A DNA stretch of 56,209 nt from CAZFLM01 sp964519955 (GTDB lineage: Bacteria; Armatimonadota; Chthonomonadetes; Chthonomonadales; CAJBBX01): contig CAZFLM010000043.1 in assembly GCA_964519955.1 (NCBI GenBank), forward strand, positions 1-56,209. Direction: 5' to 3'. This document shows positions 1 through 9,200 of the stretch, in pieces (position 1 is the first letter of the stretch; every line of letters begins with the position of its first letter). A program made the translations under genes and the position numbers. Below the pieces are notes generated by a model. It was not told the DNA's origin and searched no databases. It was given only the letters and a program-made list of their open reading frames with translations.

Positions 1-191
1 GCGCCCCACGGGTTGGCGCAGCGTGTGGGTCGGTGCGTAGGGTGGGGCCTCCGCGCCCCGCCGGGTCTTTGACGTTCGCCGCCTCGTTGTGCGTGTTCCA
101 GCGTTCCCGGCGCGCCGCGGAGGGCGCGCCCCACGGGTTGGCGCAGCGTGTGGGTCGGTGCGTAGGGCGGGGCCTCCGCGCCCCGCCGGGT
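1..191. repeat. 66-bp direct repeat, two copies, with GC-rich hairpins
   Basis: Bases 1-66 recur at 126-191 with a single difference (agggtgggg versus agggcgggg). The second copy contains an 8-bp perfect inverted repeat (166-173 with 180-187, six-base loop). Between the copies, the 8-bp palindrome ggcgcgcc occurs at 109-116 and 123-130. Such GC-rich palindromic units are typical of dispersed intergenic (REP-like) repeats. The first copy starts at the window edge, so its full length and copy number cannot be judged. I see no gene in 1-327. Confidence 0.75.
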
Positions 192-327
192 TGTTGGGAC
201 CTGGGCCGGCCAACGACGCGATGGAGGAAACCTCGGGCTCGGTCGCGCACAGGTCCAGAGGGGGCGCCCCCTTGCAGCCGACCCGATGCCGCACCGACTT
301 CCGCAGGACACAGAGGGAGGATCCACC

Positions 328-1512
328 ATGACGTCGATCGAGATCGTCAGGCTTGCCGTCACGGGACTGGCCTGCTGCGCGTGCCTGGCGGCGCAGGCCC
401 AGGCGCAGGTGGCGCGTGCCGACATGGTGCCCGCGGTCACCTCGCCCGAGGTTGACCCGGACGGCCGCGTTGCTCTGCGCATCTGGGCGCCGAGCGCCAA
501 GACCGTGCGCCTGAACGCGGGCGACTTCCAGGGCGTGCCCGGCGGCGCGGAGCTGAAGAAGGGCGACAACGGGGTGTGGGAGATCGTGCTCGACAAGGTG
601 AAGCCGGGCGCGTACCGGTACACCTTCACGGTCGACAACGTGGCGGTCGTGGACCCGCGCAGCCCGGCCATCAGCGAGTCCAACTCGCAGGTCTGGAGCG
701 TCGTGGTGGTGCCCGGGTCCGAGTGGGCCGACACGAAGGACGTACCGCACGGCGCCGTCGCGGAGGTCACCTACCATTCGACGGTGCTCTCCAAGGACCG
801 CAGGATGCACGTCTACACGCCGCCCGGATACGAGAAGGGCACGACCCGCTACCCAGTCTTCTACCTCCTGCACGGCGCGAGCGACAGCGACGATTCCTGG
901 TCCTCCGTGGGCCGCGCGGGCTTCACGATGGACAACCTGATCGCGGCGGGCAAGGCGAAGCCGATGATCGTGGTCATGCCGAACGGCCACACGCGCCAGT
1001 TCACGTGGGGAGCGCCGGGCTCGCGCGGGCCGGCCAACGAGTTCGAGCAGGAGTTCCTCAAGGACATCCTGCCCACCGTCGAGAAGACCTACCGCGTGCT
1101 GACCGACCGCAAGAGCCGCGCGATCGCGGGCCTCTCGATGGGCGGCGGCCAGACGCTGAACCTCGCCATCCCGCACCAGGGCATGTTCGCGTACGTGGGC
1201 GTGTTCAGCTCCGGCCTGTTCGGCGCCTTCCCGATCCGACGCCCGGGCGAAGCCGCCCCCGCCGCGTCCCAGGGCAACCCGTGGGAGGACGAGCACAAGG
1301 CGGAGCTGGACAACGCGGAGTGGAAGAAGGGCCTCAAGGTGCTCTGGTTCGGCACCGGCAAGGATGACTTCCTGGTGGAGACGAGCCGCCAGACCGTCGA
1401 CCTGCTGAAGAAGCACGGGTTCAAGGCGGAGTACGACGAGACCGACGGCGGCCACACCTGGATCAACTGGCGCGACTACCTGCCGAAGTTCGCCCAGCGC
1501 TTGTTCAAGTAG
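328..1512 (+). CDS. Secreted CE1-type esterase with N-terminal early-set (CBM48-like) domain
   Basis: The product has 394 residues. The ATG at 328 follows gggagg at 315-320, and a signal peptide covers about residues 1-29. Residues about 35-125 resemble the beta-sandwich early-set/CBM48-like domain found before XynZ/feruloyl-esterase domains (WAPSA, YTFTVD). Residues about 145-394 form an alpha/beta hydrolase: HGASDS near the oxyanion region, the nucleophile Ser270 in GLSMGG, an acidic residue in GTGKDD and His376 in GGHTW. Relatives (esterase D/feruloyl and acetyl-xylan esterases) remove ester decorations from plant polysaccharide outside the cytoplasm. The exact ester substrate cannot be read from the sequence. 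The GH36 gene follows 111 bp downstream on the same strand and suggests a shared role in hemicellulose use. Confidence 0.85.
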   Translation: MTSIEIVRLAVTGLACCACLAAQAQAQVARADMVPAVTSPEVDPDGRVALRIWAPSAKTVRLNAGDFQGVPGGAELKKGDNGVWEIVLDKVKPGAYRYTFTVDNVAVVDPRSPAISESNSQVWSVVVVPGSEWADTKDVPHGAVAEVTYHSTVLSKDRRMHVYTPPGYEKGTTRYPVFYLLHGASDSDDSWSSVGRAGFTMDNLIAAGKAKPMIVVMPNGHTRQFTWGAPGSRGPANEFEQEFLKDILPTVEKTYRVLTDRKSRAIAGLSMGGGQTLNLAIPHQGMFAYVGVFSSGLFGAFPIRRPGEAAPAASQGNPWEDEHKAELDNAEWKKGLKVLWFGTGKDDFLVETSRQTVDLLKKHGFKAEYDETDGGHTWINWRDYLPKFAQRLFK

Positions 1513-1533
1513 CGACCGACCGCAGCCAACCAG

Positions 1534-1580
1534 GAGCCGCCGGGTCGCGCGCCGAAACTGAGCGCGAGGCCCGGCGGCTC
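1534..1580 (+). terminator. Stem-loop between esterase and alpha-galactosidase genes
   Basis: An 11-bp perfect inverted repeat pairs 1534-1544 with 1570-1580, and the 25-base loop partly pairs further. There is no T-tract, so it may be a terminator, an mRNA stabiliser or a palindromic repeat. It separates the esterase stop from the RBS of the next gene. Confidence 0.45.
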
Positions 1581-1623
1581 TCGTCTGTGTGACGCGTCGC
1601 CGGGGCCGACAGGAGGGCTCGCC

Positions 1624-3642
1624 ATGCGATCAGGTCCGCGGTGGATGGCTGCCATCGTCTCGCTTCTGCTGGTGTCACTGGCGCCCGCGGCCAGCGCGTC
1701 GCCCGCCGACGTGGTGCAGTGGGCAGCAGCATTCGCGGAGGGCCCGGCTGCGTGCGGGGCGCTGCCGGTCTCGCCTGGCGGGCCGCCCTTCTCGTTCGTG
1801 TACGCCGGCATCCCGTCTGCGGCGCTCCTGCGGACGTGGAGGCGGGCAGCGAAGAAGAGCGAGACGCCCGAGCGCGCCAGGCAGACCATCACCTGGGCCG
1901 ATCCGGCGACGCACCTCATCGTCACGGCCACGGTTGTCGCCTGGAAGGACTTCCCGGCGGTCGAGTGGGTGCTCCGGTTCGAGAACGCCGGCTCGCGCGA
2001 CACGCCCATCCTGGAGCAGGTCGAGGCCCTCGACGCGCGCCTCGCAATCGCCGGCCAGCCGCTCGTGCTCGACCAGATCAACGGGGACCACACAGACGAG
2101 ACGAGCTTCGTGCCGATGGAGCGCGAGGTGAAGCCCGGCGACACCGTGTCGCTAATGCCCTCCGACGGGCGCCCATCGAGCGGCACGTTCCCCTTCCTCA
2201 ACGTGCAGAGCGGCGGCGAGGGCTTCTTCACGGCCATTGGCTGGACGGGACGCTGGGCGGCCGGCATCGCCAGGAAGACCGATGGCTCGGGCCGCATGAC
2301 AGCCGGCCTGGAGAAGACGCACCTCGTCCTGCACCCCGGCGAGTCGATCCGCACGCCCCGCATCCTGCTGATGGCCTGGTCCGGCGACCGGCGCGAGGCG
2401 CACAACGCGTTCCGCCGCCTGATGCTGGCGCACTACTACCCGCGAGTGGGCGGCAAGCCGATCGTGCCGGCGCTCGGGGCGCAGACGTTCAACTCCTGGG
2501 CAGGCGGCCACCGCCCTGAATGGGCCACCGAGCAGGGGCAGATCGCGGCGGCGAAGGTGAACCAGGCGATCGGCGCGGACACGCTCTGGATGGACGCGGG
2601 CTGGTTCGAGGGCAACTTCCCGAACGGGGCGGGCAACTGGTTCCCGCGGCCCAAGGACTTCCCGCGCGGCATGAGGCCCGTCGGAGACGCCTGCCGGAAG
2701 CTGGGCATCCGCCACCTGATGTGGTACGAGCCGGAGCGGGTGGTGCGCGGCACGCAGATCGCGCGGGAGCATCCGGAGTGGGTGCTGGGCGGCGAGAACG
2801 GCGGCATGTTGAACCTGGGCGACCCGCGGGCGCGGCGCTGGATGGCGGACCTGCTCTGCGCCCAGATCGCCGAGTACGGCCTCTCGTGCTGGCGCACCGA
2901 CTTCAACATGGACCCCCTGCCCTACTGGCGCGCGGCCGACGCCCCGGACCGCCAGGGCATGACGGAGATCCGCTACGTCGAGGGGCTCTACGCGCTGTGG
3001 GACGAGCTGCGCGCGCGCAACCCCGGCATCTACATCGACATGTGCGCTTCGGGCGGGCGGCGGATCGACCTGGAGACCGTGATGCGCTCGGTGGTCCAGA
3101 CCCGCAGCGACACGGAGTGCGCCCCGGGCCGCGCCGACTGGGAGCAGTCGCAGACGTACGGCATCCACCAGTACCTGCCGCTGGCAGGCGCGTTCGGCTG
3201 GGATGCGGCAGCCTACGACATCCGCAGCACCGCGACCGCCGGCTACCTCGGGGAGTGGGACCTGCTCGACCCGGCGTTCCCGGCCGCCGAGGTCCGCGCG
3301 TGCTTCGAGGAGGTGAAGGCGAACCGGCCCTACTGGTACGGCGACTTCTACCCGCTCACTCCCTGGACGATGGCGCCCGACCGCTGGATGGCCTGGCAGC
3401 TCCACCGCCCCGACCTGGACGCGGGCATCGTGCTCGCCTTCCGCCACAAGGAGTGCCCGGATGCGGAGTTGGCGGTCACGCTGCAGGGCATCGACGCGGC
3501 CCGCACGTATGCGGTCACCTTCATCGATGACGCGCACCAGGCCACCAAGCGCGAGATGACCGGCGCGGAGCTGGCGAACCTCACGGTCCACGTGGCGAAG
3601 GCGCGGGGCAGCGTGCTGGTGCGGTACGCAGGGAGGAAGTAG
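1624..3642 (+). CDS. Exported GH36-type alpha-galactosidase
   Basis: The product has 672 residues. The ATG at 1624 has aggagg at 1611-1616, and a signal peptide covers about residues 1-26. Clan GH-D hallmarks are present: an N-terminal beta-sandwich domain, then a TIM barrel with WMDAGWFEG, WYEPERV and the nucleophile Asp426 in WRTDFNMDP. The acid/base is Asp496 in TRSDTE, and a C-terminal beta domain follows. Family members release terminal alpha-galactose from oligosaccharides or galactomannan. Cys-bearing active-site motifs such as DMCASGGRR are also typical of GH36. The signal peptide places it outside the cytoplasm. It is convergent with the downstream toxin gene, with only 17 bp between the stops. 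Whether it is strictly an alpha-galactosidase or an alpha-N-acetylgalactosaminidase variant cannot be decided from sequence alone. Confidence 0.9.
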   Translation: MRSGPRWMAAIVSLLLVSLAPAASASPADVVQWAAAFAEGPAACGALPVSPGGPPFSFVYAGIPSAALLRTWRRAAKKSETPERARQTITWADPATHLIVTATVVAWKDFPAVEWVLRFENAGSRDTPILEQVEALDARLAIAGQPLVLDQINGDHTDETSFVPMEREVKPGDTVSLMPSDGRPSSGTFPFLNVQSGGEGFFTAIGWTGRWAAGIARKTDGSGRMTAGLEKTHLVLHPGESIRTPRILLMAWSGDRREAHNAFRRLMLAHYYPRVGGKPIVPALGAQTFNSWAGGHRPEWATEQGQIAAAKVNQAIGADTLWMDAGWFEGNFPNGAGNWFPRPKDFPRGMRPVGDACRKLGIRHLMWYEPERVVRGTQIAREHPEWVLGGENGGMLNLGDPRARRWMADLLCAQIAEYGLSCWRTDFNMDPLPYWRAADAPDRQGMTEIRYVEGLYALWDELRARNPGIYIDMCASGGRRIDLETVMRSVVQTRSDTECAPGRADWEQSQTYGIHQYLPLAGAFGWDAAAYDIRSTATAGYLGEWDLLDPAFPAAEVRACFEEVKANRPYWYGDFYPLTPWTMAPDRWMAWQLHRPDLDAGIVLAFRHKECPDAELAVTLQGIDAARTYAVTFIDDAHQATKREMTGAELANLTVHVAKARGSVLVRYAGRK

Positions 3643-3659
3643 CGGGGGCGGCGTCAGTA

Positions 3660-3953
3660 TCAGTAGTGGTATCGCGCCTGAATGAAGTCGATGCGGTCCT
3701 CAGCAACCACATACACCAGGCGGTGTTCCTCCGTTAGCCGACGGGACCAGACATCTGGCCCCAGGAACTTCAGGGGCTCCGGCTTCCCTGGGCCCTGGAA
3801 GGGGTCACGCATCACGGCCTCCACCAGCTTCATGGCGCGGAGCGCGATCCTCGGGTTGGTCTCGATCCAGTAGGCTAAGTCCTCGCGAACGCGCGCGTGG
3901 AACGCCGCCACGCGCTCGGGTTGGAGGCGCTCGGGAATGCTAATCCTGCGCAT
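3660..3953 (-). CDS. YoeB/Txe-family mRNA interferase toxin
   Basis: The product has 97 residues with the ATG at 3953. The C-terminal 85 residues match the YoeB fold closely: GPGKPEPLK (carrying the conserved catalytic Glu), WSRRLTEEHRLVY and the invariant C-terminal RYHY. YoeB toxins cut mRNA at the ribosomal A site. The start overlaps the antitoxin stop by 14 bases, so translation is probably coupled. It has about a dozen N-terminal residues more than the usual 84-residue protein, so a later start is possible. Confidence 0.9.
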   Translation of the reverse strand: MRRISIPERLQPERVAAFHARVREDLAYWIETNPRIALRAMKLVEAVMRDPFQGPGKPEPLKFLGPDVWSRRLTEEHRLVYVVAEDRIDFIQARYHY

Positions 3954-4227
3954 CGAGTCCGAGTTCCGCTCGAAGCGACGCGACCGATTGAGGTTGCACC
4001 TCACGCCGCCTGGCGCTCTCCAGCGCCGACAGCAGCCGTTCCGCGTTGCGCGGAGAGCGCAGCAGGTGCGCGGTTTCGAGCAGGCTGCCCAGTTCAGATG
4101 CCGCGATCATCGCAACATCCTCGGAGCCGCGGCGCCGGATGATGATCGTTTCACGGTCATCGACAACGCGATCCATCAGTGCCGCCAGGTTCTCGCGAGC
4201 CTGGGTATAGGTCGTTTCCGTCGCCAC
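3940..4227 (-). CDS. YefM/Phd-type antitoxin
   Basis: The product has 95 residues with a GTG start at 4227 preceded by ggggg-ag (minus strand). An in-frame ATG at 4251 also exists but lies only about 13 bases after the -10 box. Typical YefM features are YTQARENLAALMDRV, an IIIRRRG beta strand and the segment ETAHLLRSPRNAERLL, which matches the antitoxin arm that contacts YoeB. It should neutralise the toxin and repress its own promoter. Confidence 0.88.
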   Translation of the reverse strand: MATETTYTQARENLAALMDRVVDDRETIIIRRRGSEDVAMIAASELGSLLETAHLLRSPRNAERLLSALESARRREVQPQSVASLRAELGLDAQD

Positions 4228-4263
4228 GGCGGTGCTCCCCCTGTGCTGCATACGTCCAGTGAA

Positions 4264-4292
4264 ACTTTACAGCGCTTGCCGCTCCCTGTCAA
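4264..4292 (-). promoter_or_regulatory. Near-consensus sigma70 promoter of the YefM/YoeB operon
   Basis: On the minus strand there is TTGACA (4292-4287), a 17-base spacer and TAAAGT (4269-4264). The antitoxin GTG start lies about 37 bases downstream of the -10. The promoter overlaps the last codons of the upstream unknown gene that ends at 4289. Confidence 0.75.
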
Positions 4293-4756
4293 GCCTGGAT
4301 GGGCTCAGCAAAACGCGCAACCACGAACCCCACCAGCCGCCGCCGCAGCGCGCTCCAGCCCTCCCGGCCGGCCACTCCGGCGGACAGCAGCTCGTCGAGC
4401 GCGGCAGTCGAGCGGGTGCGCGTCGCCGCGAGCAGGTAGGCGGGCAGGAAGTAGCGGCGGGCGTCGTCCGAGAGCAAGGCTGCGTCCGCGTAGCCGAGGG
4501 GCAGGTCCGGGGCGGCCAGGTCCTCCCAGCGCGCCTCGCCGAACGTGGCCAGCGCCTCCCGGCACTCCGGGCACTGCGCCAGGTGCTCCGGGCTGCAGCC
4601 CAGCAGCGCGTCGTCGGCAGGGCGCGGCCACACGCCGAACTCCCGCGTGATCAGCTCGGCCAGGCCGAGGTCGGCGGCTTCCGGCCGGTAGCACGCGAGG
4701 ATGGCGGCGAGCGCCGCCAGGTCGTCGGCCCGCTCCGCCGGCACATCTCCCTCCAC
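4289..4756 (-). CDS. Hypothetical protein, about 150 residues
   Basis: The frame opens with GTG at 4756. A second GTG at 4744 has a better RBS (GGAGG five bases upstream) and may be the true start. The protein is acidic and helical; it has CSPEHLAQCPEC near residue 55 (three Cys that could be structural) and DDARRYFLPAYLLAA near residue 97. I do not recognise the family with certainty. The DARRYFLPAYL pattern is reminiscent of small cytosolic DUF proteins found beside toxin-immunity genes. It follows the 70-residue gene by 21 bp and ends inside the toxin-antitoxin promoter, so it probably belongs to the minus-strand unit that starts at 6050. Confidence 0.55.
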   Translation of the reverse strand: MEGDVPAERADDLAALAAILACYRPEAADLGLAELITREFGVWPRPADDALLGCSPEHLAQCPECREALATFGEARWEDLAAPDLPLGYADAALLSDDARRYFLPAYLLAATRTRSTAALDELLSAGVAGREGWSALRRRLVGFVVARFAEPIQA

Positions 4757-4777
4757 CGCGACACAGCCGCCAGCCGC

Positions 4778-4990
4778 CTAGCTGAAGACCAGCGTGGCGG
4801 GCATCTCGCCGGCCAGCGGGTAGTCCCACGCGCCCGATACGAGCCCCGCCAGCCCGTACTCCACGGCGTCCCAGTCGGCGTCGGTGAACGCATAGCCTAC
4901 CGCCTCGGCCCACTCCTCCAGCAGCGCGCGGGCGTTGGCGGGGAGTACGGTGAGGCGCAGACGGGTGACGGCGGCGGCCCGCGCATTCAT
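4778..4990 (-). CDS. Hypothetical small protein, 70 residues
   Basis: The ATG is at 4990, seven bases after the stop of the secreted protein gene, with a modest GGGGAAG upstream. The sequence has a helical N-terminus, then DADWDAVEYGLAGLVSGAWDYP, which is rich in Trp and Asp. There is no signal peptide or membrane segment. The family is not recognised. Tight spacing on both sides supports it as the middle gene of a three-gene unit (6050 to 4289). Confidence 0.5.
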   Translation of the reverse strand: MNARAAAVTRLRLTVLPANARALLEEWAEAVGYAFTDADWDAVEYGLAGLVSGAWDYPLAGEMPATLVFS

Positions 4991-4997
4991 CGAGCTG

Positions 4998-6050
4998 CTA
5001 CTTCCCCACCGTTAGCGCCCACTTCTCGCGCTGGGCGCGATCCCAGTCGGCCACGAAGACCCACCAGTTCCGCAGCGGGCGGCCCTTGAAGGTGAGGCCG
5101 CTGTTCGCGCCCGGGATGGCCTGCAGCCAGTACACCTTCCACCGCACGTTGTCGCCGCCCCAGCGGTCGCAGTTCATGCGCTGCGTCTGGCCGCCGCCGT
5201 CCGGGCGCCAGTCCTCGATGTCCGTCTCCACGTAGCGCTTGTTCGCCCAGTCGTAGTCCTTCTCGCTGTTCGGGGCGTAGTGCGTCCAGCCGCAGTGCGC
5301 GGGCGTGGTCACGATCTTGTGCGAGACGTCGGAGCCGACGAACTTGCCCCAGAACAGCAGATCCGGCCACTTCTCGGGCGGCGTCGTATCGCGGCCGTCC
5401 ACCTTGTTGAGCAGCGCCTCGAGCTGGTGCATGTGGTCCTCGACCGCCTCGCCAAGCCCGCGCTGGTAGTTGTAGTGATAGACGGTGTACGTGTGCTTCA
5501 GTTTCGGCAGGTCGTTCGGGTCGCGGCTGGAGTTGCTGGTGTCGCCGAACGGGCCGGACATGTTCGACTCCCACAGGTTCAGCACGCCGCCGTGGTAGCC
5601 CCAGATCCAGACCTCCTTGACACCGCGCTCCTCCACCCACTTCTGGATGCCGATCTCGCGCATGATCGCGTTGTAGTCGGTCATCGGGACCTTCTCGCCG
5701 GGCTTCAGCGAGCACGTCGGCAGCGGCTTCTTGAACTCGAACGTGCCGGCGACGGTGTACTTGAGGCTCGGCTTGGCGGCGGCGTCCTTGTAGCCGCGGA
5801 AGCGCGAGCCCTCCTCCAACGCTGCGATGGTCTCCTTCGTCAGCCGCTCGCACTTCGCCTTGGTCGCGGCGTAGCTGTCGCCCCAGTCGCCCGTCACCTT
5901 GCGGTCGATGTTGTCGCCATCGATTGGGAAGTAGCTGACCACGACGACCGGTATCGCCATCGGCGTCCTGGGGTCCTGCTGGGCCGATGCCGCCGCGCCC
6001 GCCAGGACCAACCCGACCGCCGCCAGAACGCTCGCAACCCGTATCCTCAT
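4998..6050 (-). CDS. Secreted protein of unknown function
   Basis: The product has 350 residues. The ATG at 6050 has GGAGGTGA upstream, and a clear signal peptide ends near residue 24 (AAASAQ). The mature part is aromatic-rich and well structured, with VVVSYFPIDGDNID, VKEVWIWGYHGGVLNLWESN, HTYTVYHYNYQRG, HMHQLEALL and APHCGWTHYAP-like stretches. His and Asp/Asn clusters (GYHGG, EDHMHQLE) could bind a metal or sugar. No family is assigned. The neighbours are glycoside hydrolases, so an extracellular or periplasmic role in polysaccharide handling is a guess. The divergent gene starts at 6210. Confidence 0.7.
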   Translation of the reverse strand: MRIRVASVLAAVGLVLAGAAASAQQDPRTPMAIPVVVVSYFPIDGDNIDRKVTGDWGDSYAATKAKCERLTKETIAALEEGSRFRGYKDAAAKPSLKYTVAGTFEFKKPLPTCSLKPGEKVPMTDYNAIMREIGIQKWVEERGVKEVWIWGYHGGVLNLWESNMSGPFGDTSNSSRDPNDLPKLKHTYTVYHYNYQRGLGEAVEDHMHQLEALLNKVDGRDTTPPEKWPDLLFWGKFVGSDVSHKIVTTPAHCGWTHYAPNSEKDYDWANKRYVETDIEDWRPDGGGQTQRMNCDRWGGDNVRWKVYWLQAIPGANSGLTFKGRPLRNWWVFVADWDRAQREKWALTVGK

Positions 6051-6209
6051 CCCGTCACCTCCACGCAGCGAGTCCCGTGGCCCGCCGTCCAGTTGCCACT
6101 AGGTTCAGCGAATGCAGCCGAATGTCCTGGCGAGCGGACCGCAGCAGGTGCGCGACGGGCAGCGCGACGAATAGCACTTTGCACGGCATCCCAGGCACGA
6201 GGTGATCGC

Positions 6210-9200
6210 ATGTCCCTCACGACCGGTCCGCTCCGTCTCGGCCTCCTCGCCACGGCGTTGCTGCTCGCCCTCGCGCCGACACGCGGCGCCGCCCAACCCT
6301 CCCCGAACCTGCTGCCCGATCCCTCCATCGAGCAGGTGCAGCCCAAGAACCAGTTCGGCATCCCGTACGCGAAGTGGAGCGGCTGGCTCTTCGAGGGCGT
6401 GTGCGAGTTCCGCAACGGGCTCGTGGCGCGCACCGGCAAGTCGTGCGCCGAGTTGGTCGGGGGGCAGGGCGGCAAGCTGCGCCTGTACTCGCCGGCCGTC
6501 ACCGTGGAGCCCGGACGCTACCGCTTCTCCTGCTACATCCGGGGGCTCGACATATCGGGTGGAGCCTGGGGCGCCACGCTCGACTTCTGCTTCGCCGACG
6601 AGCAGTACTACGCGATCACGAAGGGCGGCACGTTCGGCTGGACGCGGCTGGAGATGGTGAAGGACGTGACCGCCGCGAAGGAGGTCGTCGCGCGCATCGG
6701 GCTGTGGGGGCCGGGCCGGCTCTGGGTCGACGATGCCGAGCTGGTGCGCGTGCCCGCCGGCACCCCGCTGACCGACGCGCCGGTGCTGGGCAAGGAGGAA
6801 GCGCCGATTGCGCCGCCGGGCGCCCTGGACAACGCAGCCGCCGTCCGCTGCCCCGAGTGCGGCTACCGCAACATGCCGGCCTGGGGCAAGTGCTACGCGT
6901 GCGGGGCGAAGCTGACCGCGCCGCGCGCGGCCACCGGTCCGGCCTCGCGGGCGCTGCCCATCTGCCAGGACGGCACGCTGAAGCCCTTCGCCGGGGCGAG
7001 CGAGACCAGCGCCGCCGCGGTGAAGGAGCACGCCCCGGCCGGCGCCTACGCGCTGCGCATCGACCGCGAGTACGTCACGTGGGACGGGCCGCAGGACTGG
7101 ACCGGCTTCGACTTCTGGAAGGCCGACGTCTACAACGCGGGCGCCGCGCCGGTGCCGCTCTACTTCGAGGTGCAGGACACCAGCACCACCGACTACTGGA
7201 CCCGCGTGAACTACAACACGGTCCTGCCGCCCGGCGCTTCCACGCTCATCGTTCCCACGGACCTCTACGTCGGCGAGAAGAGCCGGCCCGGCCGCCACCT
7301 CGACCTCGCGAACATCAAGCGGCTGGCGCTGAACATCGGTGACGCGAAGGGGCCGGTCTACTTCAGCGACCTGCGGCTGGAGCGCGACCTATCGGACTCC
7401 GTGCGCGTCCCCGGGCTCCTCGCCTACTCGTTCGGGCCGGGCTCCGCCAAGCCGCTCTCCGGCTTCACCGCCGTCACGCCAGCCACGCTCTACTCGCCGG
7501 GGCGCGGCTACGGGCTGAAGGACGCTCGCGTCTGGCGCGCCTATGACATGCTGCAGCCGGAGCCGCTCTACGCGAACGGCATCTGCATCGAGGCGGGCGG
7601 CTTCGCGGTGGACGTACCCGACGGCAAGTACCACGTGTTCGTCAACCTGGACAGCCCGTCCGGCTTCTGGGGCGAGTACCAGGTCTACCGCCAGCGCATC
7701 GTCAAGGCCAATGGCGTCGAGGTGGTCCACGATACGATGGACCTTCCGCGCTTCCTCGCCAGGTACTTCCGCTTCGCCGACGTGGAGGACAGCCCCGCCG
7801 AGATCACCTTCGACAAGGTTCAGCGCGCCTACTTCCAGGAGAAGGAGTTCGACGTCGAGGTGAAGGGCGGGCAGCTCTACCTCGAGTTCCTGGGCGAGAA
7901 CTGGGCCAACTTCGTGTCCGCGCTCGTTGTCTGCCCGGCGGACCAGGCGGAACTGGGCCGGAAGTACCTGGCCAACCTGCGCGAGCGCCGGCGGTTCTGG
8001 TTCGACAACTACTTCAAGCGGGTGCTGCCCGACGGGCGGCGCGACGCGCACGGCCCGATCCCCGCACTCGAGCCCACGCCGCAGGAGCGCGCTGCCGGAT
8101 GCGTGGTCTTCGCGCGCGACTGGATGCAGGACGTGCCGGTGAACGCGACGCCGCGCCGGTCCGAGGTCACGCGCAAGCTCTCCATCTTCGCGGCGGCCGG
8201 GCAGATGGAGCCGATCGTCTTCTCCGTGCTCCCCTTTCGCGATATCGGCGCCGCCAATGTCACCGTGACCGACCTGACCGGCCCCGGAGGCGCCAAGGTG
8301 CCCGCGTCGGCGATCCGCCCGGGCGTCGTGTCCCACCGCCTCACGCGCGTGACGATGGAGGGCTCGGTCTACACCATCTCGCCGCGCCTCATCATGCCCA
8401 GGTCGGCCGCGGAGATGAAGAAGGACGTTGCGACCACCTTCTGGCTTACGCTGCATACGCCGGACAGGGTGAAGCCCGGCATCTACCGAGGCAAGATCCG
8501 CCTCACGATGGCGGGCGGGCGCACCGAGACGCTGGACCTGGAGGCGCGCCTGTTCGCGACGCGGCTCGATCCGCTGGACATCGCCGCCGGCCCCTGGGGC
8601 TGCAGGATCGGCCTGCCGTGGTACGCGGAGGACACGGGCGACTACAACTGGCGCATGTTCCGCAAGTGCCTGGCCAAGATGCGCGAGTATGGCTGCACCG
8701 CGTTCTCCGGCATCCCGACGCTGCGCATCAGGGGCTGGAGGGACGGCAAGCCGGACATCGACTACGCGCAGGCCGACCGCGAGATGGCCGAGGCGCGGGC
8801 AGCCGGCTTCAAGATGGTGGTGAACTACAACGGAGGCATCCAGGGCTTCGACAACTACCTCGTGGACGAAGGCGCGATGCGGGACGCGGGCTTCTCGAAG
8901 TACACCGACTTCCTGCGCGCCGTGCTGGCGGACGTCGACTCCCACGCGAAGGCCGCGGACTGGCTGCCCGCCGCGTTCAACCTGTGCGACGAGCCCCTCG
9001 GCGACGCCCTGCCCCGCGCCGCCGCCAACGCCCAGGCCTGGCGCGAAGCCGCCCCCGCCGCGCTGCTGACCACCGGCGCGACGAGCGTGGAGAAGCCCTC
9101 GCCGAACAACCCTGAACTGGCGCTGGCCAAGGCACTCAAGATTGCCGACTTGAACGGGCACGACGAGGCAGCAGTGAAGGCAATTCACGACGCGGGCGGC

